Assembly (NCBI GenBank): GCA_963924555.1
Contig: OZ004592.1
Span: 5,952,001-6,016,000, forward strand
Length of the DNA: 64,000 nt
Reading direction: 5' to 3'
DNA from: Crambe crambe
Taxonomy: Eukaryota; Porifera; Demospongiae; Poecilosclerida; Crambeidae
Part shown: piece after piece, positions 1 to 13,077 of the stretch
How positions within the stretch are numbered: the stretch's first letter is position 1
How the letters are laid out: each line of letters opens with the position of its first letter
Translations under genes and position numbers: made by a program
The notes under the pieces: model-generated
The model's database searches: none
The model's input: only the letters and a program-made list of their open reading frames with translations
Told to the model about the DNA's origin: nothing

Positions 1-2047
1 GACTTACTCTGTTAGTGTTACTGTTGGTTACGTTAAGATGGCATCATACAGGTAAATTCACGGATGACTAAGCAAGAGATCTTATTGTAGTAGATACTTC
101 AAAAGTAGAGTCCAATATTCAACTGCACTTTATAACGTGCACAAAGCAATATTAATTCTGTGGTTTTTTCCCCCCCTTCAATAGATGCCTATCTACCAGT
201 AATAGTTTTACATGGGGTACTGTCAAACGCAAATGCCATGACTGATTTGACCTCCTTTGTGACAAAGGCCCACCCTGGAACTAAAATCTACAATATCGAT
301 GGCTTTGACGACACTGAAAGTTTGGAGGGTATGTGGAAGCAGGTGGATGCATTCAAGAATAAGATGCTGCCAGTCTTTAGTTCTTCCCCTAATGGAGTTC
401 ATATGATCTGTTTTTCTCAAGGTTGGTTGAGTTAGATCCTGCAATACATGCATACCAAGATTACGTCACAGCTGTCGCCATAAACGTGCTTCTGCACTGC
501 CAACATTGTAACCACATCAAAGTAATCCAGTGAACTCACTGAAGCTTAGAATTTTAAAAAGTTCCAGAAACTTTATAGGATCAATTGCTGTATCCTGTAC
601 TCCCTTATGTTGGATAATATGATCTGTATGCGTCATTCAACGTTACTCTTAAAATTGCAGGAGGTCTGGTTTGTCGGGCCATACTGGAACAGACACCAAA
701 CCACAATGTGAAGTCCTTCATATCTCTCTCTAGTCCTCAAGGAGGCCAGTATGGAGGTATGGTTCATACAGAGTTGGTGCTATAGTTAGTAGAAAGACTA
801 CAGATGGTTCCACATGATCAGGTTTCAAGTTACATTTGATTATGTGGCAAATCAATCCTTACAAAAAAAATTCCTGGTGATTACATCTCTAAATATTCCC
901 ACACGCACGCACTCACACACACAGACACTACATATTTCAAACGCTTCCTACCCAATTTCACAAAGGATCATTTATACATGTAAGTGGCATCGTCCCATAG
1001 TGTTCTGGAGAGCCTTTACCTGCCGATCATTACAGGTTCTTCTACACTGAAGAAGGTCAGAAAATATCAGTGGGCAACTACTGGAGAGGTAAGTGATTTG
1101 GTAGGTTATGAGAGAGTGCTTGGATTTCTAGGAAGAAAAGGGAGCATAATATTTATAGTGTAGGATTTGGGATAGAATGTTTGTAGATGAAAACTGTGAT
1201 ACAACAAAATTTTTATAAACAGTAGACGGTCGTTGTGTAAACAGCACTTGCCTCCCAAACACTGGTCATTGTGTTCCAGTTCTTTCCCCTTCAATTCACA
1301 ATTATAGTCAGTTGACGTCCCCTTCCCCCTCCCCCAAATTAAGTCCCAAATTAGTTTCCATCCTGTCATGATGTTGTATCCTTGTTAGATCCCCACCATA
1401 TCAAAGACTACATGGAGAAGAACGAGTTCTTGCCCAAACTGGACTACCCTTCTCAGCCCAGTTACCGTAGCAACTTCCTGGAGATAGAACAGCTGGTTCT
1501 GATTGGAGGGCCTGACGACGGAGTCATAACTCCATGGCAATCAAGGTTTGTAATAAACAACCAGGAGTCATGATTCTTTTAGTGGACTTAATATCTAAAT
1601 TAACTTTCATTATTATTTTTTTGTATGCACTTATGGTATCTCAAGTGTCCCACACTAGATTATTATTGTGATTAATCTTTTAATCATTATAGCCACTTTG
1701 GCTTTTACAATGAGAATGAAGATATTGTTGACCTTCAATATCAAGAGGTATGTAGACTATGCATGTATGTATGTATGTCTGTATGAATGTAAACATTCAC
1801 ATGTAAGGCATACAAAGCCTGGCCTCCTAGTCTCGCAAGGCCATAAAATCCCCCCTCATGATAAGACATAAGACATTCTTTTCTCTCCCCCTCTCCATTG
1901 CAGTATTTTCTCAACGACACATTTGGACTCAAGACTTTGAACTCAAACAACAAACTTCGCATACACCAGGTGGATGGAGTCCACCATGTAGAGTGGCACG
2001 GTAACAGAGGCGTGTTTGACTGCTGTATTGAACCATACCTCAATTGA
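1..2047 (+). CDS. PPT2: Lysosomal thioesterase PPT2-like (5' end cut by window)
   Basis: A palmitoyl-protein thioesterase-2 type alpha/beta hydrolase, expected to cleave thioester-linked acyl groups in the lysosome. Exons: 1-51 (partial, hydrophobic signal-peptide end), 185-421, 661-756, 925-979, 1036-1088, 1389-1545, 1693-1747, 1904-2047; all introns are GT-AG and phases join. The joined protein (about 282 aa seen; human PPT2 is about 302) shows PVIVLHG near the start, the nucleophile elbow CFSQGG around the exon 2/3 junction, the acid-bearing block [14 protein letters not shown] in exon 6 and a C-terminal HHVEWHGN with the catalytic His. These blocks match PPT2 better than PPT1 as I recall them. 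The gene ends 174 bp from the stop of the convergent OAT gene. The start codon lies left of the window. The small exons of 53-55 nt were placed by protein similarity plus phase. Confidence 0.9.
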
Positions 2048-2220
2048 GTAACACCAAGTCAAAAACAATCTCTTTATGTCCTGTATGTCTCGCAAATGAT
2101 GCTTCAAAAAGTGTATTTGTGTGTGTGTGTTTTTATTATTATTTTGTACTCATTCATTAGAAATACAGGTATTTCATATTTTGATTGTTGTTATTTTTTG
2201 ATTTTTTAATTGTTTATTTT

Positions 2221-4081
2221 TTACCAGTTGTTGATCGTTTTCTTGATAATGGCACAAGCTTCCCTGGTTTGTTCCTCTGTGATGATGAGGGGTGGAGCAA
2301 ACCGGAGGATGTGATCGTGGGTGGGCTTACAAAGCAAGCCACGGTCCTTCAGCCGATGTGCAACCTTTTCAGCATTCACATCTATATTATGATGAAATCA
2401 TTTGTGCATACCAGGACAAAGTTCAAAGTGCACATGAGTGGTCTCCAACAAAAAAAGGTGATCTTATTTAGAGAAGTGTCCATATTTCAAGACAAACACT
2501 GCTTACCTTTGGATTCTCTGATGACAATGGCCCAGAAGAGACCACGGCCTCTCAGGGTTATGACAATCTCTGGATCAAGTGTGGAGAGCTCTTCTTGGAG
2601 GACAGCTCCCATCCTTACTGCATTCCCTGCCAAATCTTCCTCCTCCAAAACCTGTTAAGAGGAATTTAGCAGAAGCTTTCTCCACAACCCATTACTATAG
2701 TCCTAAGCTTGTGAATGTTGGGGAAAGATATTCTGTTTTACCTTTAGAGACTCGACTGCCACTTTGCTAGCTAGCGGATTGCCTCCGTAAGTGGAACCAT
2801 GCTGTGAAAAGAAACATCTAAACACACATCCTGGAACTTAACACTATACAGTAACCAGAGAACTCCGGAATAGTTCTACACATACCTGTCCTGGTTTGAT
2901 GGTCAACATAACACTGTCATCAGCCAATACACACGATATCTGAAGTATTCTAACCTCAATGGTACAGCATTGGAACTATAGTCTGCACTTACCGGCAAAG
3001 TCCCGCCAGATAGTGCCTTGCCAAGACATACAATGTCAGGCCTAACATCTTCATGGTCTACAGCAAGTCTCCTACAAAGAATTATTCCACCTAATAGTTA
3101 CACATACTCTCCACTACTTACTTTCCAGTTCTTCCAAGTCCTGTCTGTACTTCATCAGCTATGAACAAAACCTACAGTGTTCAAAAATCATCACAGAATC
3201 AAATGACCAAGCAAAGAGAGATGAATTTGGGCAGCAAGGATGAAAAATGCTTGTGATTCTTACGTTGTTTTTGGTACAGATTTCTCTGACGGACTTGAGG
3301 TAGCCTTCACTCGGAACGACCACTCCATTTTCACCTTGGATTGGTTCCATGTGGTACGCAGCACAAAATGGATCAGAGAGAGCTTTCTGAAATATCATGG
3401 TAATAGTATTGTCAACGTCAAGTGAATAAATAAAAGTTTAAAATATACCTCGAGTTCTTCCAGGTTGTCATAATCTATTGTCACAAAGTTTGGCACAAAA
3501 GGCCCAAACCCCCCATAGCTCTCGGGATCTGTTGATGAAGAGACAGCTGCAATGGATCGTCCCCAGAAGTTGCCTCGGGGGAAAATTACCTTGGCCTGGT
3601 ACTGAGGAACTCCCTTCACCTCATAGGCCCAACGTCGCGCAAGTTTAACAGAAGTCTCTGACGCTTCCACTCCAGTATTCATGGGAAGGAGCTTGTCATA
3701 ACCAAATAACTTTGTGGCATATTCTTCAAATTCCCCTAAAGCATCATTGTAAAATGCTCTGGAAGTCAGCGTCAGCTTGTCCACCTGTTCTTTCATAGCC
3801 TTCACAATTCTTGGGTGTCTGTGGCCTTGATTCAAGGCCGAATATCCACTCAGAAAGTCAAAATATCGCCTACCATCTACATCCCAGACGAAAATACCTT
3901 CTCCTTTGCACAGAGCCACAGGAACTGGTGCGTAATTGTGTGCTCCGAATTTCTTCTCTCTTTCGAAAATCATTTGGCTATTTGGTCCAGGAGCTGTGCT
4001 ATATGAGCAAGAGATCGTACGGTAATAGGATGGAAATCGCCATACTTTGGAAGGCGAAGAACGCAGACAAGAAAACAGCAT
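2221..4081 (-). CDS. OAT: Ornithine aminotransferase, mitochondrial
   Basis: A PLP-dependent class-III aminotransferase that converts ornithine and 2-oxoglutarate to glutamate semialdehyde and glutamate in mitochondria. Exons (minus): 4081-3449, 3386-3264, 3171-3122, 3071-2993, 2939-2886, 2801-2742, 2651-2507, 2381-2221; total 434 aa, against 439 in human OAT. Residues 1-30 are Arg/Ser-rich with few acids, as in a mitochondrial presequence. The core has [34 protein letters not shown] (PLP-ring Asp) and CLGKALSGG, where Lys287 should form the Schiff base. The C-terminus ([13 protein letters not shown]) is typical of the family. All intron phases close and no frame damage is seen, so it should be functional. 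It is convergent with PPT2; the 5' flank is occupied by a transposon from about 4113. Confidence 0.96.
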
Positions 4082-4112
4082 TGTTCATAAGACTCGATCA
4101 AGCGATTGATGG

Positions 4113-4712
4113 GTACGGGTTAGGGTCTTCCGAATTATGCTCATTTTTTTTTTATTATGTTATTCCAGCAATGCTACTTTTTTCTTTTATTATGCCACTG
4201 TAATAAATTATTCAAAATTATGCTCAGTTTCCATAGAAATAACCATAAACCCACAACACAAACCAAGGCACAGTCATGCAGTGTTGCCAGGTTGCTCTTA
4301 AAAAATCCACAGACACCATAGACATCCATAGATATCCATAGACAATTTTCTTATCCAAAAATCCACAGTTTGTGGATAAATCCATGAACCTGGCAACACT
4401 GCATGATGAGTCATGTCACATGAGTGACATGTCACCACATGCTTTTATCAAGCTGGGCAGCAGCATACAAGAAGGTAATTCTTTGTCAGCCTTCTTCAGC
4501 TGCAGTAGAGAGAATTTTTAGTATTCTTAAAAGCTCATTTATTACTGATCATTGGAAGACTATATAGAACTATCTTTAATGTCACAATGTAGCTAACGAC
4601 ATGCAGAAACTAGTTTTTTACCTATTATGTTAGCCCCAAATGTCTCATTATGCCAGCATTATGCTCATATGCTTTTATGCCAGCATAATTCGGAAGACCC
4701 TAGTATACGGGT
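4113..4712. mobile_element. Decayed hAT-family DNA transposon
   Basis: Imperfect element bounded by inverted termini TAGGGTCTTCCGAATTATGC (4121-4140) and its complement (4683-4702). The flanks GTACGGGT (left) and GTATACGGGT (right) look like an 8-bp target duplication with a 2-bp insertion. Between about 4445 and 4565 a plus-strand reading frame encodes a relic of the hAT C-terminal dimerisation domain (ILCQPSSAAVERIFSILKSS) and then stops. Related to the copy at 37774-38255. It lies just upstream of OAT. Confidence 0.75.
4275..4405. mobile_element. MITE nested inside the hAT remnant
   Basis: Perfect 19-bp terminal inverted repeats, CATGCAGTGTTGCCAGGTT at 4275-4293 and its complement at 4387-4405, enclose about 93 bp rich in CCATAGA words. 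It is non-coding and sits inside the older hAT remnant, so it inserted later. Confidence 0.75.
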
Positions 4713-5073
4713 CACATGCCCGTGCATGTTGCGCGCGCGTAGAATTAGGTTTATTCATTAATTTTGACGACCTTTCCCCATTCATATGGTAAGAACAATG
4801 ATCTATTATGAATCCTTAATGATGTCCAGCATACAATTAAGGAGAGAAAGAAGTAGAAATTACACATTAAAGTGAAACCTATGGATACAATAATTGTTTC
4901 TATGTGAAATAAATAAACAAAGAGCTGATAATAATAATCATGTGCACACAAAACAAAAAAAAACACTCAATAATTTGACCTAATTCAGCAACAAAGAAAT
5001 ATTCTCATCCATGGCATGTTTAGATGAAAATGCACAATCCATGTACTAATATAACATTGCTAAACAGACTCAG
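4713..5073. other. Intergenic, no feature seen
   Basis: AT-rich spacer between the hAT remnant and the 3' end of the GAB-like gene. It probably includes that gene's 3' UTR. I see no coding, RNA or repeat structure here. Confidence 0.5.
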
Positions 5074-8000
5074 CTAGCTAGGGGTATAAAGATTTTGTAG
5101 CGGCTCACTGGGAAGTCGAGGTGGGATAGGAGGAGGCTCATCACCCTGTAATAATTAGCCATGGCATCATCATGGACAGTTTCAAAAATATAACCAGTTA
5201 CAGTAAATACCAACCAATTTGATAATAGTGGAATAATTTGGAATAATTTGACAATAGTGGAATATCTTATCCCAGGCATCTCAACAGAGAAAACTTCTGG
5301 ATTTCACTGTAATCGAACCAGCTATTAATGACACTTACATTTTCAGAATCATCATCAGATGATGAAGAAACAGGTGGTTCCAGCTCTTGAGGAGGTGGGG
5401 TAGGGGGCTGTAGTAGTATCAGCAGTTGGTAAAGGGTATAAAGCACACAAATGCAAAATACTGGGACTTACAGCTTCCACAAGATCATCAAAGTTATCTT
5501 CATCTGTACCAGAAGGGCTGGGACTGCAGCTTCTCTTAGGAGGGGGCGCTGGGGGCCGAAATAAAATGTTATCCACGCGAGATTGTGAGATGGAGCCCGG
5601 ATCTGAGGGCGAGTGCGATCGTTCTGGGGGAATTGGAGGAAGAGGGGCATGCCGAGAGTGGGGAGAGCGAGAGGGGACAGGGGATCGAGAGGGAACTGGA
5701 GGCGGAGATATTTGATGAGAGGGAGAGGGTAGAGACGACGGTTTAGTTTCACTGTGGATGGGAGAGTGTATGCCATGGCTGTGGGGAGAGACAGGAGGAG
5801 GAGGAGGAGGAGGAGAGTGTAAACCACGGCTGTGGAGAGGAGGAGGGGCGGGGAGACCACGCTCCCCATTGTGAGAAATGGAAGATGTGGGAGGGAGAGG
5901 CTGGGGACGAGAGGAATGGGAAGGCGACGTGGGGAAGGGATGGTGTTGCTGCCGTGGTGATGATTGTTCGGGAGGAATGGGTGGGAGGGGGGAGTTAGGG
6001 GCCTTTGGAAGCGGACGGTTCAGGTTTGGGGATTTCGGGGGCATTGTTGAGGCGTAAGTAGATGATGAGTAAGTGGAGTATGCTGGGCTTGAAAATAAAG
6101 ACTCAGTGGGCATGGTGCTTGCACGAACCTTTAGGGAATAATAATGAATCTTTGAACCTACATGTACTCATGAAGAATGCAAGAAGCTTTTCATGTTGTA
6201 ATCTTCAGTAACATGATCATAATTAACACTGAGTACTGGCCTCTGGTGAGTAAAACATCTGATTATAGGGTGCTGGATCTCTGATTTAGATGGAACTGGT
6301 AGCAACTTGGCAAACTCTCAAAGAAAGCTCTTTTGTTTAAGATCTAAATCAAGCCCACAATAATGAGTATATATATCCACCCTTAATTAATACAGCAATG
6401 GTGTAGGAGATACTTAACGAACTTCTTGCACCTCTCTCCCCAGCCCCTGTGCCCTGAGAGATCTTCAGATTCAGAGTGAGAGGACTGACCTTTGACTCCA
6501 TATATCTGGGGTTGGTGGGAGGAGTACCAGGCATGATCTTGGCTGTGTTCAACTCGCTGCTCAAGTTGAGATGAGCACTAAGAGCATCCGCCCATTCTGA
6601 CATTTCCATTCTATGAGACAAGAAAACCAATCACAGGGTCACAGGGTCAATTACACAATTAATATTATATCATAGTACTGAATTCAGCAGACCAATAATG
6701 TCAGACTGTTGTAAAGATTACCCTTGCTATTAAGTGAATAAACCAAATCACTGTGCAGAGACGTTTGGGTTCTCAGAGCTTCTGGATAACAGCAGGACAC
6801 AGGATGGGTCAAAATTGTCGAATATCGTATGATAATTTACTTTGTCAGGACAAAGTGACTGGCAAAAATATACTATTTTAAATGTCCTACTAAGGCCAGA
6901 CCTAATTGATTTTCTGTTGCTCGGGCTGCTGAGTGCAAAAAAGTGACCCGGGTGGCCGAAAAAAAAATTTTTTTTTCACATCAGAACATCAATAAAATTG
7001 AGCTTACAAAGCTAAAAAATTAGTTATTTTTCAGCCAAATTGAGCCGATAGTGGCTAAGTTAATAATACTCATGACAGAAATTTCAGTTTGACTAAAAAT
7101 GGACCCGGGTGGGCCGAGCAACAGAAAATCTATTAGGTCTGGCCTAAAGGTCCAGACACACTATTGATTCTCATCAGAAGCACTGGCTGGTCTACTCTAG
7201 TCTATCCCACATTGTAGCCTATCATGGGATATCATGTTTCATACACTGTTAGAATGGGAAGTGGGAGATTCGGTCCCTTTCTAGCACTGCATTGAACAGA
7301 TCATAAACAACCCCCTTCCTTTCAGCTGAATTTTTTTCAGGAAGACCTACATCTGAAATGTTGAAGCCCCAGGCAACAGGGCTACATGGCAAGAAATATC
7401 ATCCCCCTACCCTATATAATATGAAGGTGGAAGCCGCCTTGCATAATAGTGATCATACATAGTTACATGCTAATTTTGAATGGCACACATGCATGGTGTC
7501 CACGGGAGTCAAAGTACACATGTGAGAAACCTTGTATAAATAAACAGTTGAGGCACTACAATCAACAATGGATACAAAACCATGTTACATGCATGTACAG
7601 GAAGACGCATTGTATGACTAACCCTTAAGCTCTTAGTCACACTCTAGAGTGACTGGGTTGACAGCTACGCTGTGAGATTCTTATTAATAGAGTAATGGAG
7701 GCAGTTGATATAAGCGTTTATCTCTTACGATAATCTTCAGATAACTGTTTTCCCACTTGACAGAGTAACGTCCAGGGACAAAGGTCATAACAATAACTAC
7801 AAAGGTACTTGTAAAGTAAGTTACTACTTTGTGGTAAGCAAAGTTGGAAGACAGAGAGTAAGTTCACAATGAGTAAAAGAAATACCATTCTCTCCAATAG
7901 CCTCTTTAGGGAGCAGAATCACTATTCATCACCCCCAGACTTCAACAAATGTAAGCTTCACATTAATTTTGTCAGTACATACCCACACCACTTTGGTTAC

Positions 8001-8392
8001 CACCAAGTAATGCTTGATGACACTGTCACACACAGTGAAAACATATTGATTGCCACATCAAAGTGGAAGGATAACCAACTTCTTCTAATCATGTCTGTTT
8101 TGGTGTAGTAACTTACTGGGAAGGAGCAGAAAAGTAATAGATCCTCTCTGGGAGGTGGATAGCAAAGATATTTTTGTAGTTGCTATGTATCAAGTCCATT
8201 TCCACCTTGGTGCAGCGTTTCAGGTTTATCCTCTTGATAGGAATGGTACTGAGAGAGTCGTCTTCTGTTTTGTAATAATTCAGACAAGGCTCTTCACCGT
8301 TGGCTCGTGAGAAGACACACCATCTTTTCTTCCATCCCTGAATAAAGAAGGGGAGGGAGTAATTATGCATGCCAACTAGAGATCTCAGGAGA

Positions 8393-8425
<33 letters not shown>

Positions 8426-10353
8426 ATGCACATTCCTGTAAATATAAAATACTTGACACTATTCACTGGCCCTGGCATTGAGAGGTGCCACTGAGTCTAT
8501 GGAGTTAGTTGTTAACCATAATATTACTAATAATATTATTATACTCTGTCTAGTTGAAGCACAGGTGTGCACAATACATGGCATGATGCTACAGCTGTGG
8601 ATATTCAGAAAACAATAACGATCTAATTCAGTGTGTTAGCTCACCCAGAAGGGGGAGAGAAACAATTATTTTATGAGGATATTAGCCAACCAAGCGGTTT
8701 CCCTTGTTTCCTCCTCGACACACATGATCGAAACAGCTCCAAATGTCTATAAGTGACCCATAACTGTGTCTTAAATCAACACCACACCAGTTGACTTACC
8801 TAGCAAACTCAAATACTAACAGCTGCTAAGTCACAACTGAAAATACTCTGCTGCATGGAGATGTCTTGAAAGTGGACAGAAGACAATACACGTTACCATG
8901 GTGACTTTGAAAGTTGTAGCAGTAATTTCTGCTCAGCAACAAAACTTTCTCTAAAGGCTAATCAGAGCTGTTTGCCTATCCTGACAAAACAGCTCAGCCA
9001 GAATGGCAGAATCATACACGTACTACTTTTTCCTCATGCTGGATAGCACAAAGGAAATCCTATTTCATACAACTAACTCTGTACCATATAAACTTCTGGA
9101 TACACAAAGGCATTGCTTTAAAGGCCTGGGTACAAGACTAGCTTTGCATAGTCCTATTCCATCAATATAAGGTGCCTATTCCATCGATATAAGGTGCCTA
9201 TTCCATCGATATAAGGTGCCTATTCCATCGATATAAGGTGCCTATTCCAGCCATATAAGGAAAAGGGGTGTAGTCGAAGGGTTCCTACGGCTCACTAGAT
9301 GATGAAGTGAACAAAAGGGCAGCACACACATACCATTATTACTGATCCATGGCAATGTCATTACATGTTGTATACATAGCATAGTTACGCTCCATGTAAG
9401 CTAAGCAACTCACGTTCTATGAATGTATTATGCACTGATCAGTATTACGGCGGGATAACTACCTGAAACTTCTATGAAAAGAAACCCTCTTCATACTATT
9501 CACTAACCACATGTTAATACAATGTTAAAAGTGTTTGCCAAAGAGACACAGAAATAGAGAGACACACCACATGCTATGAGGCCCGCAGAGAACAAGGGGG
9601 AAACCCTTCCTTTTTTCAAAGGCATGTGCAACAACATGCTTATCATGTTATGCTTGTAATTAATGGTCACCTTGTGATAAATTTCCCCCAAGTTGAAATT
9701 CAACCCCCTAAATAAATCAACAGGATACTCGAATGATTATGATTAGAACAGTTTATTATATTATCATTTCTTCCCTTTCTGTTATCTCAAGTTGCAAAGT
9801 GCAGTTTAAGCAAGCAAGAGCGTATGAGAATAATCAAAGGAATTCTAATTTTAGTTCCACTAGGAGAGGACCAGGCAAGTGTACCCCTCAATTTGGCACA
9901 CTATGCAGGTGTGTACTCCATATGGATATTTCAACACTTTGAGGATGTTAAGGATATTGAAACGAAAAAGAAATGGTACTCCACCTTGTATAATGGTGCT
10001 ACACCTCCAGATGGTGTAATGAAGGAGCCCCCTGCCCCATATGAGCCTATAAAAGGGGTGTGGTCTGTGGTAACTACATGCATAACGTGCTCACCAGCTC
10101 ATAAACTTGGGCAATATCAAATTAGGTATCTAGCTAGGCAGGGGTATGCTTGTTCCATGTCAATATGGGCCAATGGCTGTGCTGGCACCCACAAAAAAAA
10201 AAAAAAATCATTACTTATGGCCATAGGCTTCTATTTATATAGCATGCTCGACTCTGTTTTCAAACTCACCTTCAGACCTCTTTTTTCCAGTGGGGGGGAC
10301 TTTGTGAGATAGCCTTGTTTGATTGTCCCGGGGAGAACGAATTTCTTGTACAT
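5074..10353 (-). CDS. GAB-like docking protein: PH domain plus proline-rich tail
   Basis: Exons (minus): 10353-10270, 8337-8117, 6610-6419, 6117-5472, 5407-5339, 5145-5074; 427 aa. The first three exons form a PH domain: KQGYLTKSPP, then GWKKRWCVF, IYYFSAPSQ and EMSEWADAL. The opening GYL-KSPP and the kinked insert before GWKKRW resemble GAB1/GAB2/DOS PH domains, which bind phosphoinositides at the membrane. The rest is Pro/Ser-rich and disordered, with repeated PLPPIPPE and a final PPIPPRLP that look like SH3 ligands; the end is acidic (SSSSDDDSE). GAB proteins are tyrosine-phosphorylated scaffolds downstream of receptors. I do not see clear YxxM sites here, so the name is by PH type only. 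The acceptor of the big proline exon (6117) was chosen because only it keeps phase; the other junctions are clear. Introns hold a MITE, a C31 run and a tandem repeat. Confidence 0.75.
6891..7147. mobile_element. MITE in an intron of the GAB-like gene
   Basis: Terminal inverted repeats of about 30 bp: AGGCCAGACCTAATTGATTT with TTCTGTTGCTCGGG on the left, and the complement CCGAGCAACAGAAAATCTAT with TAGGTCTGGCCT on the right. The element is about 255 bp and non-coding, with GACCCGGGTGGGC-like sub-terminal words on both sides. Confidence 0.75.
8395..8425. repeat. C31 homopolymer run
   Basis: Uninterrupted run of 31 C in intron 1 of the GAB-like gene (G-run on the coding strand). Its exact length is probably unreliable in the assembly. 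Confidence 0.95.
9153..9260. repeat. 22-bp tandem repeat, five copies
   Basis: Unit CCTATTCCATCGATATAAGG plus TG begins at 9153, 9175, 9197, 9219 and 9241. The middle three copies are identical, the first differs at one base and the last is degenerate. There are no spacers, so it is a minisatellite, not a CRISPR array. It lies in intron 1 of the GAB-like gene. Confidence 0.9.
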
Positions 10354-10779
10354 GTTCAGTACTTCAACGCGTGCATAAGTTAGTTGGAGTTAGAGTCTTA
10401 GCTACTAAGTACCTAGGTCACCTTCAGATAAACAACACAACATTGACACAACAACCATCAGCCGGAAAATGTTATGAATACACACAGTACAGTACAGTCT
10501 GTACGCGGTCGACCTTTGCTCTCGATCTCTAGCTTGTACTGCGCATGTTCAACGTTCATATCCGGCCGTATAACCGTGTGCGCGCGTGCGTGCGTGCGCG
10601 CATGGCTGAACCCTTTACCATAATCATAGATAAATTTACTATGCTTCCACTTTCCATAATGATAAGTTTCTGGAAACTTATATCTTAGTGACTCTAATAA
10701 GTGTGACTAATTAATTTGTTTGAAAACAAGGGTTACACAAATAGCAATAAACTGCTAACACCAATGTGAAACCACAAAA

Positions 10780-12965
10780 AAAAATTACATAAATAATGGC
10801 AGAGTTAATTTCTTAAAAGTAACTCCGTAGTGCGTCTGCCGGGAGATTGTTCCACGTTGAAACACTGCTGACAGTAAAAGACATGTTGGAAGCATTGTGC
10901 ATTGCTTCAAAAACATTCTTCGGTTTCTCAGAGTAGGCAGTCCAGCTTTGTCTAGGAGATCATTGTAGCCACAATCCCACTGATGCAGACACATCCTCAA
11001 TGCAAACTTCTTTAGTTTTTCGATATTTTTGATAAGGTGAGGGTCCCATACTACTTGAGCAGGTGAGGACGGACCACAGTGATATACAACTGTAAAAGAC
11101 CCTCATTATCCATATTCCCAATTACTTCATACACACGTAATCAACATGCTGCAACCATGTGAGATCAGATGTTAAAAGTACACCCAGGTACTGTACTTGA
11201 AAAGGAAGTAACATGCTGTAGACTTAGATTGTTTAAAGCAAATTATGGCAGTTTCAACCCGTTATGCTTCCTAGATACAGCCATGACTTTTGCATTTATT
11301 TGGGTTTAGGGACAGCAGACTTTAGTTCACCCAATTATTGAGCCGGTCTATGCCACATTAAAGGTCCTTGAAGTCTTCAGCAGATTTTATAGTCTTATAC
11401 AAGAGCATGTCATCAGCATAGAGATTTAATATGCTATCACAAGATAGAGGAATGTCGGCCACAGATCAGTGGGCCTAATACAGAACCTTGTGGCACACCA
11501 GATACAACCCTAGTTTCCATAGATAATTCTCCTCCAACAACCACACATTGACGTCGGTTACAGAGATAGCTACTAACCCAGTTCAAGCAATGCTTATCGA
11601 GGCCAGTTTATCGAGTAGCATTTTATGAGGGACTGAATTAAAAGCTTTCCTCAAATCAAAAAAGACTGAACATATTTCATGTCCTTGATCAAGAGCCTTG
11701 AACCATTTGTGTGTTACTGTTAGGAGTGCACTAACAGTTGATCTTCCTGACTGAAAACTCCATTGCTTTTCAGAGATAGGGTGACTTACACTGAGATGCA
11801 ATGAAATGTAGGAATGGAGATGTTTCTCAAGTAGACTAGCTTACTACGAATAGCAGAGGTATAGGCCTATATTGAGTATAATCACTATTATATGAGTCTT
11901 TGATTTCGGGAACCACATTAGAGGTCTTCCAGCATGTAGGGAAGCACCCAGTAGTAATGGATAGATTGGTCAACGAAGGTGCAATTGCTAGGGCTGTGCC
12001 TTTGAGCGTCCTAGCTGACACTCCATCAGGACCATTGGCCTTACTTGAGTCCATAGACATTATCAGATGAGCCACCTCATCTTCAGTACACAGCATCTCT
12101 GCAGGGCAGACACATGTTGGGGATAGGTTCATATCCTTTTCCAAGAGCAAAGGACAGTCTTTATTAAAGCAATCAGCAAAGAAACTGTTAAGCATATTTG
12201 CATTTTCTTGGTTAGTCACTGCAGAGATACCATGCAAGTTGAGAGTTGGGATGCTAGTCTGTTGTTTACTTCACAGTTTTCCAAAAATTCCTTTTTGATC
12301 CCGTGCTCATGTTCTTGAAAAAGGTGTACTTAGCCACCCTCATCATTTTCATAACTTTATTACGTAGCTTTTTATATTTTGACTTAGCTGACTCACTATG
12401 TGACCTTTTTGCTGATTGAAAAGCAGCATTCCTTTTCCTGATAAATCATGATACATTTTGAGAGCCTGAGGCTGTCCCAGTCAGTGTGCATGCTTCCTTT
12501 CATTGTATAGCCAAACTTGCCTTGCAGCAGTTCTCACCTACTTATTTCTACCTTTCCGATCCAAACTAGTTCCAATCCATTGTGGTCAGAGTTATTTAGA
12601 GGTGGAATAGAGTCACATCTTTGTACGTAAGAGTGTGTGATCTGAAAGGAGGGCTAGGTCAATCAGAGAATGGTGCATGTTGTCAGTTGAACGGGTTGAA
12701 CACTCTGAACTACTTGAATTAGGGAAAAGGAATTAAGAATATCACGTAATCTTGAAAAGTTTGAACTCTCCGTGCTGAAATAATTTATGTTAAAGTCACC
12801 CACAAGTACAAAATTAGAAAAATGATGCGGACTGAGACGATGAAGCAGAGTTATCAAAAAATTTACTGAAGTGGAAGGGGGATGATACAAAGTTGAGTAG
12901 AATGATCTCACCCTGGCCTGGCCTTTCAAGGTTATTGGCTGTGATCGCAGCATAACTGACAGTTC
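10780..12965 (-). mobile_element. Degenerate 5'-truncated LINE (CR1/Jockey-like)
   Basis: A decayed non-LTR retrotransposon. Reading on the minus strand, 12950-12670 carries the end of an endonuclease-type domain (LVGDFNINYF), 12240-11840 the reverse-transcriptase fingers (SSKANGPDGVSARTLK) and 11800-11590 the palm region (FQSGRSTVSALLTVTH, FFDLRKAFNSVPH). 11510-11390 has GVPQGSVLGPL and LYADDM, which contains the catalytic YADD. A C-terminal part extends to about 10785 and an A-rich end follows. Stops and frame breaks separate the blocks, so it is inactive. The family name is by motif style only. Confidence 0.85.
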
Positions 12966-12989
12966 CTGTGTGGAACAACTTCAGTCCCC

Positions 12990-12990
<1 letters not shown>

Positions 12991-13062
<72 letters not shown>
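12991..13062. repeat. (TAA)n microsatellite
   Basis: About 72 bp of TAA repeats immediately beyond the truncated 5' end of the minus-strand LINE. Confidence 0.95.
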
Positions 13063-13064
<2 letters not shown>

Positions 13065-13077
13065 TGATAATTTTATT

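Noticed and set aside
5468-5869. Leu-rich minus-strand reading frame
   Set aside because: Alternative frame of the proline-rich exon of the GAB-like gene.
9153-9260. CRISPR-like repeat array
   Set aside because: Units are directly joined without spacers and the DNA is eukaryotic.
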